Shown piece after piece: positions 59,369 through 64,000 of a stretch of DNA of 64,000 bases. A model generated the notes under the pieces. It did no database searches, had not been told where the DNA came from, and saw nothing but the letters and a program-made list of their open reading frames with translations. The translations under genes were made by a program, and so were the position numbers. Positions within the stretch are counted from its first letter, which is position 1. Each line of letters opens with the position of its first letter. Origin of the DNA: Alentia gelatinosa (taxonomy: Eukaryota > Annelida > Polychaeta > Phyllodocida > Polynoidae); contig OX465587.1 of the NCBI GenBank assembly GCA_950022655.1, positions 30,631,716-30,695,715 on the forward strand, written 5' to 3'.

Positions 59369-62300
59369 GCTCTGCTCGCAGTTGTCGAGGATTTTTATAG
59401 CAGTATCATCAGAGTATTGTGTAACTAATTAATTACCTATGTCTTTCATGTTTAAGATTGGTATATAGTGAATATACGACACAAGAATATTAATCATACA
59501 CATGTATGATGAAGGTGAAGTTCTGAATAATTGGAAAGTAAAAATATTCCGCCAAAGACACTGCATGTTATAGGGCATATAGCTATTGTGCTATCTTGCC
59601 CCCCGACGCCATCCAAAACACCAGGTGGCTGGACCAATTATCAATTAATGTTATCAATGATATTTTTTGCGACTTGCCATAGAGGAATTTAAGCCTCGTC
59701 TCAATACTATCTATAGATTATAACAACAGTGGTTGCCCCCTGACTAGTAGCGCCATCTTTCAATTTCCTGGCGGATAATGGCGGAACAAGCAATCACTCT
59801 GTACCCTATAGACACCAAATTCCCAGTATTGCTGATACAGAATAAAGTAGATTATAAAGTAGTAAATACGTCAACTATTTTATAACATTCCCAAGCATCT
59901 TTATTGCTTTTGTATTTACATTCCTCTGTAGTTATTATTCTAGAGAATTCCTTTATATACTAAAACTGTGTTCATTGTCACTGTTCACCTTCAGGAATAT
60001 AGATTTGTTATTTTTCTGAATCTCAAAAAGTTGGAATAGGGTATCCAAAGGCTGTAGGGTAGCTTTGAATATTGATATTTTCCTAGTAGTCTTTCCGATT
60101 TTATAGTAAACTTTGACTTACATCTCCAAGTCCTTAAAATGTAAGTTGCCTTGCTTGATAATTATGTAACAATAAAAGTGGAATTCCATTTACCGGATTT
60201 AGTGACGGTCATGTTCGTGGCATGTTCATCCCAAAATCCCGTCCCGCTCTTCTCTCGTTTGTGGCTGTAAGCCTACCTACTCGATGCATGTTTAGCCGTT
60301 CCACTGCCATACGACTTGTATGACCCAACCACCTGTTCATTTACCACATCACAACTGAATTTGTGTAAACGGTGACAACAGATAACTGAGATTATAGTTA
60401 GAAATCTTGTATTTAGATGAATAAATGCACGTCACAATCCTTGACTTGGTTGAGAATATTTCAAATTATGGTGATAAGATTAGACATAGACCATTGAGAT
60501 AACTACACCATTTGCTATGACCTTCTTGCGTGATCATCATTAACATTGCACCCCTAGCAGTGGATAGTATGCCATAAATGTTCGTCCACAGGAATATATG
60601 GAGACATGGTTAGTGTGCCTGAATGGAATCTGTTCAGAGATGTTTTGGTTAGAAATATTCACCGAGTTTGAAGAACGAGATGAATATATCCGATCAAAAT
60701 ATCGAAAAACAGATGGAATTCAGATACACTCACTATGTCTCCTTATTAGCAGGTGGACGGTTGGTCTTTAGGTTATGGCTATAGCCTACTGTAGTACACA
60801 TGCTTGTAAAGTCATTAGGTGACCTGACCATATTTTTACTTTTTATAGCTCACTAAGTACAGATAGGAATATCATTTTTGTTTTGGACAGAAGGTTTTAT
60901 GGTGGTATAATGCCTCAGTTTTTAAAATTTAGTATATTGGAATGGATTTAAAAAAAACTGAATTCAGTTTGGGGGGGACTTTGGTAGTCACAGGTCCATT
61001 TTTAAGAACTCCTTTATGGACATATTTCTACCACTTAAACTGGTTGAATCATAATATGATATGCCTCATTTGAAAGAGAATAAAAAAAACAGTAGGTGCT
61101 AGGAAGTGGAATTTTCTAAGTAGATTCTATATTTTCAGAGATATTCAAGTATTTGTTGAAAGTGGGGGGGATTTTCAGTGAAATGGGCATGCTCAAACAG
61201 ATGTTTACTCAATATTGATTTATAGTGAGCATTAGTGTAACATTTACCATCTCCATAAGTGGCACTGACAGTTGCTTACACACTAGGAAGTGTCATTATT
61301 TAGGTAAAATACATATTTGATGTGCTATTCATGTATTTCTTCTAAATCTCACAATGTGAGGGGGGGAGGCAGCAGGTGTATGAGTGGATGGTTTATTCAG
61401 GATATTTACACACAAATAGAAGTCAAAATGGTTCATAACTTTGTTGTAGGAATCAGTCAAGACCCAGTCAAATGATATTGGTTTGTAAAATTATTTGTAA
61501 TATCATTTACCACCAGATATTGGCTTGACCCACTTTATTGGTTTATATGGAAACAAAGTTTTGTCCCCCACATGGCTAGGGAGCATGCAGGCAGGTCTGT
61601 GTGCACTCATCCATGAAGCTATCACCCTGAAGCAAAACGATTTATATATAGGTATGGCATCAGTGAATGCCAATTCAATCCCCTACAATCTGAAAACGTT
61701 TCCTATGTACTCAGAGAATTGTTGATTGCCAAACGAAATTGCCCTCAGGTAGCTATTAATATGTGTGCATTGAGCCATGACCTGCTGAGTTCACAGAAGA
61801 GTAGGGCTTAAAATATCCAATCAATGCAGGCCCTTCCCTATTCATCCCTCCCTCCCTCCCTCCTTCCCCTCCCTCTTGGCCTGGGGGCTTCCTTGTTATC
61901 ATACTAATTAATTACTGGTAGACCTTTGAACCTTATTGAGCTTTAAATGCTTCCACCTGCTAATTTGGTCTTTAAAGGCCAATATTTCTATTTTCTAAAT
62001 GCACTTTTAGCACTTGTTATCATATACCTAGAAATCATTAATGACGACATTTTACGACTCACTTTTTTCTAGAATGAAAGTGGTCACATGGTACGGAGGG
62101 CTGTATGAATATTCTTTCGTCACTCAGTGATGAACGGAATCTGTACTCCTGGTCAGTAAAAGTGAGACATTCGCCCATGGGTATATAATGATATGATAGA
62201 ATAATGCACGAGCAGGTTATGAATATACAATTTATTGTCATTTAATTATTTACAACTGAACGGCTTCTCCTTGACTTTTGTTTCGCCGTTCTTCTCCACA

Positions 62301-62900
62301 GACTCTATAACTAAGACTTCAAAAAGTACGCGTAAAAATAGGTTTTCTCCTATATGGAGTACATCAACATATTCTGAATGTATATTTGTGTTTTCAGGAT
62401 GGAATGAGTTAGTGGGTATAAAACAATCTCACACATATAAAAAATACTTGTTCTCACACCAGTTTACATGAAGATTATATACCTAAACATCTTATGTAAA
62501 GAATACAAAAGAGACAACGTGGAATGCAGACTTTTCAAGTAATATTCCCAGTGTAAATGATAAAATTTAAAATAATGTATGATTTGTGTATAAGACACAT
62601 AATTACATCTTTAAATGCTTAGATTGTACATTATATCTCATTTAATTGACATCTTCCATACACAGAGATAATTGTTGATATTCCCACACCTGTATGTTCT
62701 TTAAGTTAAGGTTTTCTAGACATCCGTATTCCTGGGCACTTGAATAATCATTTTAATCTGCCACAGGTTTTCATATCGAGTATTAAAATAGACCTAAAAA
62801 ATCTAGGCTTGTATCAAAGTATCATTTACAGGTATGACATCACAAAATATTAGTCATTGGTGTGTGGAATTTGTATCTTGCCGCACAGTGAAGAAAGACC
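59369..62900. other. Intergenic, no gene recognised
   Basis: 3.5 kb of AT-rich sequence downstream of ASPDH. Short open frames show no family resemblance and no splice-linked partners. A (CCCT)n-like stretch lies at 61847-61873 and a dispersed-repeat fragment at 60535-60585. Confidence 0.55.
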
Positions 62901-62975
62901 TTTATTTCACCCTTGGTATTTTCCCATAGATTTAACGTTGGGAACTCGTATTCAATGTCCATGGAGTATTGTAAA

Positions 62976-63307
62976 TTATCTCACCCCTGGTACAAGTTTA
63001 GCCATAGGAATAACATTAGAAAAATATACTCAACGATCACCCTGGTAAAATGACAATGCTACGCCATGGCCGTGGTGTAGTGGATTTGCTAAGTATATTC
63101 TGATTATTCTGAAGTTGTAATGTTATTTAAACGAAAGAAAAGGGTAAGATAAATCCAGAACCGCACTCGAATCGTAAAATAGACAATACTCCAATCATTT
63201 GGCTGTGCCATAATCGTCACTCGGCTTCGCCTCAATGACGATTGAGGCCCAGCCAAACTTGAGGAGTATTGTCTATTTATACGATTCTCGATGCAGTTCT
63301 ATATAAC
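62976..63307. mobile_element. Foldback transposon, uninterrupted reference copy
   Basis: Begins tatctcacccctggtacaag and ends cgatgcagttctatataac. It has a single-copy body with gttattt..aaaagggtaagataaatc, then the hairpin gacaatactccaatcatttgg / ccaaacttgaggagtattgtc closing on cactcggcttcgcctcaatg (63218-63237). It matches 27450-27866 and, reversed, 15373-16437. Confidence 0.75.
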
Positions 63308-63529
63308 AAATTCATTTTAATTTGCTATGTAATCTCACTGGGCTTTGCCTCGCGAAATACTCCGCAACCAAAACTCATGGCATATTGTCAGCAGCTACAG
63401 ATCTCGATGCAATTCCTTCTTGGTCTACAGTGAATCAATAACAACTTTATTCCAGCGGTAGAACCAGAACTTAGTACGTACTGATGAGACTAACATCAAT
63501 CAATGTCACTACGGAGAGTAAACCGAACA

Positions 63530-63957
63530 ATACTAAAGAAGAAACCAACAAGTTTGGTCAAATTTGTTATTCTCCCAGAGTTTGATGCGGAGTGATATGA
63601 ACAAGGCAATCCCGAGTGAATATCACATAGCATTCAAACAAGTTGGAGAACCACGACTTTGACCAAATGAGTAGTTTTCTTTATCCTACCCATAATAAAA
63701 AACTCCATAGGCTTAACATTGGGTCACTGTATTCGGTCTGGAGTTCAGAAAAATGAAAAATATCGCTCTAGTGGGATACACTTGACAAATGACGTCATTT
63801 GTTAATGTAGAAGTAATTTAGACCGGCGGGGTAGGATAAATTCTAAGCCAAACTCGAGTTAGTCAAGTTATTGTTCATTGCACTCCGGCAAGATCGCGTA
63901 TTACTGCTCTCGGCTTCACCTTGCGCAGTAATACGCGATCTTGCTGTCGTGCGATAA
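63530..63957. mobile_element. Foldback element with two different hairpins
   Basis: Hairpin 1 (63530-63672) has arms aagtttggtcaaat / ctttgaccaaatg and an apical aaggcaatcccgagtg. It is followed by ttatcctaccc ... ggggtaggataaatt (63682-63842). Hairpin 2 (63885-63957) has perfect 18-bp arms aagatcgcgtattactgc / gcagtaatacgcgatctt closing on tctcggcttcaccttgc. Confidence 0.7.
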
Positions 63958-64000
63958 ACAACACGACTAACTCTTGTTTGGTTTCTCCATAGTATTTATC

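Overview
This window is nuclear DNA of an animal: four genes split into many short exons with GT-AG introns, surrounded by tRNA-derived SINEs, small DNA transposons and tandem repeats. All four are conserved bilaterian genes, and one encodes a motile-cilium protein. The SINE tail (a 'ggacgttaaac' motif followed by (caaa)n) is of a kind I associate with molluscs, so a mollusc or other lophotrochozoan is my best guess. The species is not determined.

Layout: (1) 466-17248, minus strand: the 5' half of DEPDC5 (Iml1, GATOR1 complex), 17 exons and 500 codons, running off the left edge. (2) 17886-27352, plus strand: a complete C6orf89 homologue, 7 exons and 346 aa. (3) 30791-40474, minus strand: complete DRC2/CCDC65, 9 coding exons and 498 aa. 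(4) 42259-59265, plus strand: complete ASPDH, 8 exons and 285 aa. DEPDC5/C6orf89 and DRC2/ASPDH are two divergent head-to-head pairs with short shared promoter regions. C6orf89 and DRC2 face each other tail to tail. The region from 59.4 kb to the end holds no gene I can support. The four products act in separate pathways (mTORC1 nutrient sensing, a Golgi membrane protein, ciliary dynein regulation, aspartate/NAD metabolism), so nothing suggests a functional cluster. Exon phases were checked by hand across every junction and all are consistent.

The most striking signal is in the introns. At least ten intron ends carry tandem duplications that begin at, or span, the exon-intron junction, so copies of the splice donor or acceptor (often with 10-50 nt of exon) are repeated from 2 to more than 20 times into the intron. 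Clear cases are at 1-487, 3232-3480, 10581-10674, 21650-22500, 23030-23190, 23499-23740, 24527-24660, 32900-33745, 50610-51490 and 55724-56035; weaker ones are at 5666-5880, 31590-31755 and 56750. Most copies would frameshift or stop if spliced. The DEPDC5 array at 3232-3470 is the exception: its unit is exactly 78 bp (26 codons), stop-free, and offers three in-frame acceptors.

Other structure: a 6 kb satellite with higher-order repeat organisation and an inverted arm fills ASPDH intron 1. About a dozen long hairpin ('foldback') sequences have different arms but share an apical motif close to CACTCGGCTTCGCCTCGTG. There is a triple nest of transposons at 15.2-16.5 kb, two long (GGGA)n tracts flanking a MITE, and a G-run minisatellite in C6orf89 intron 1.
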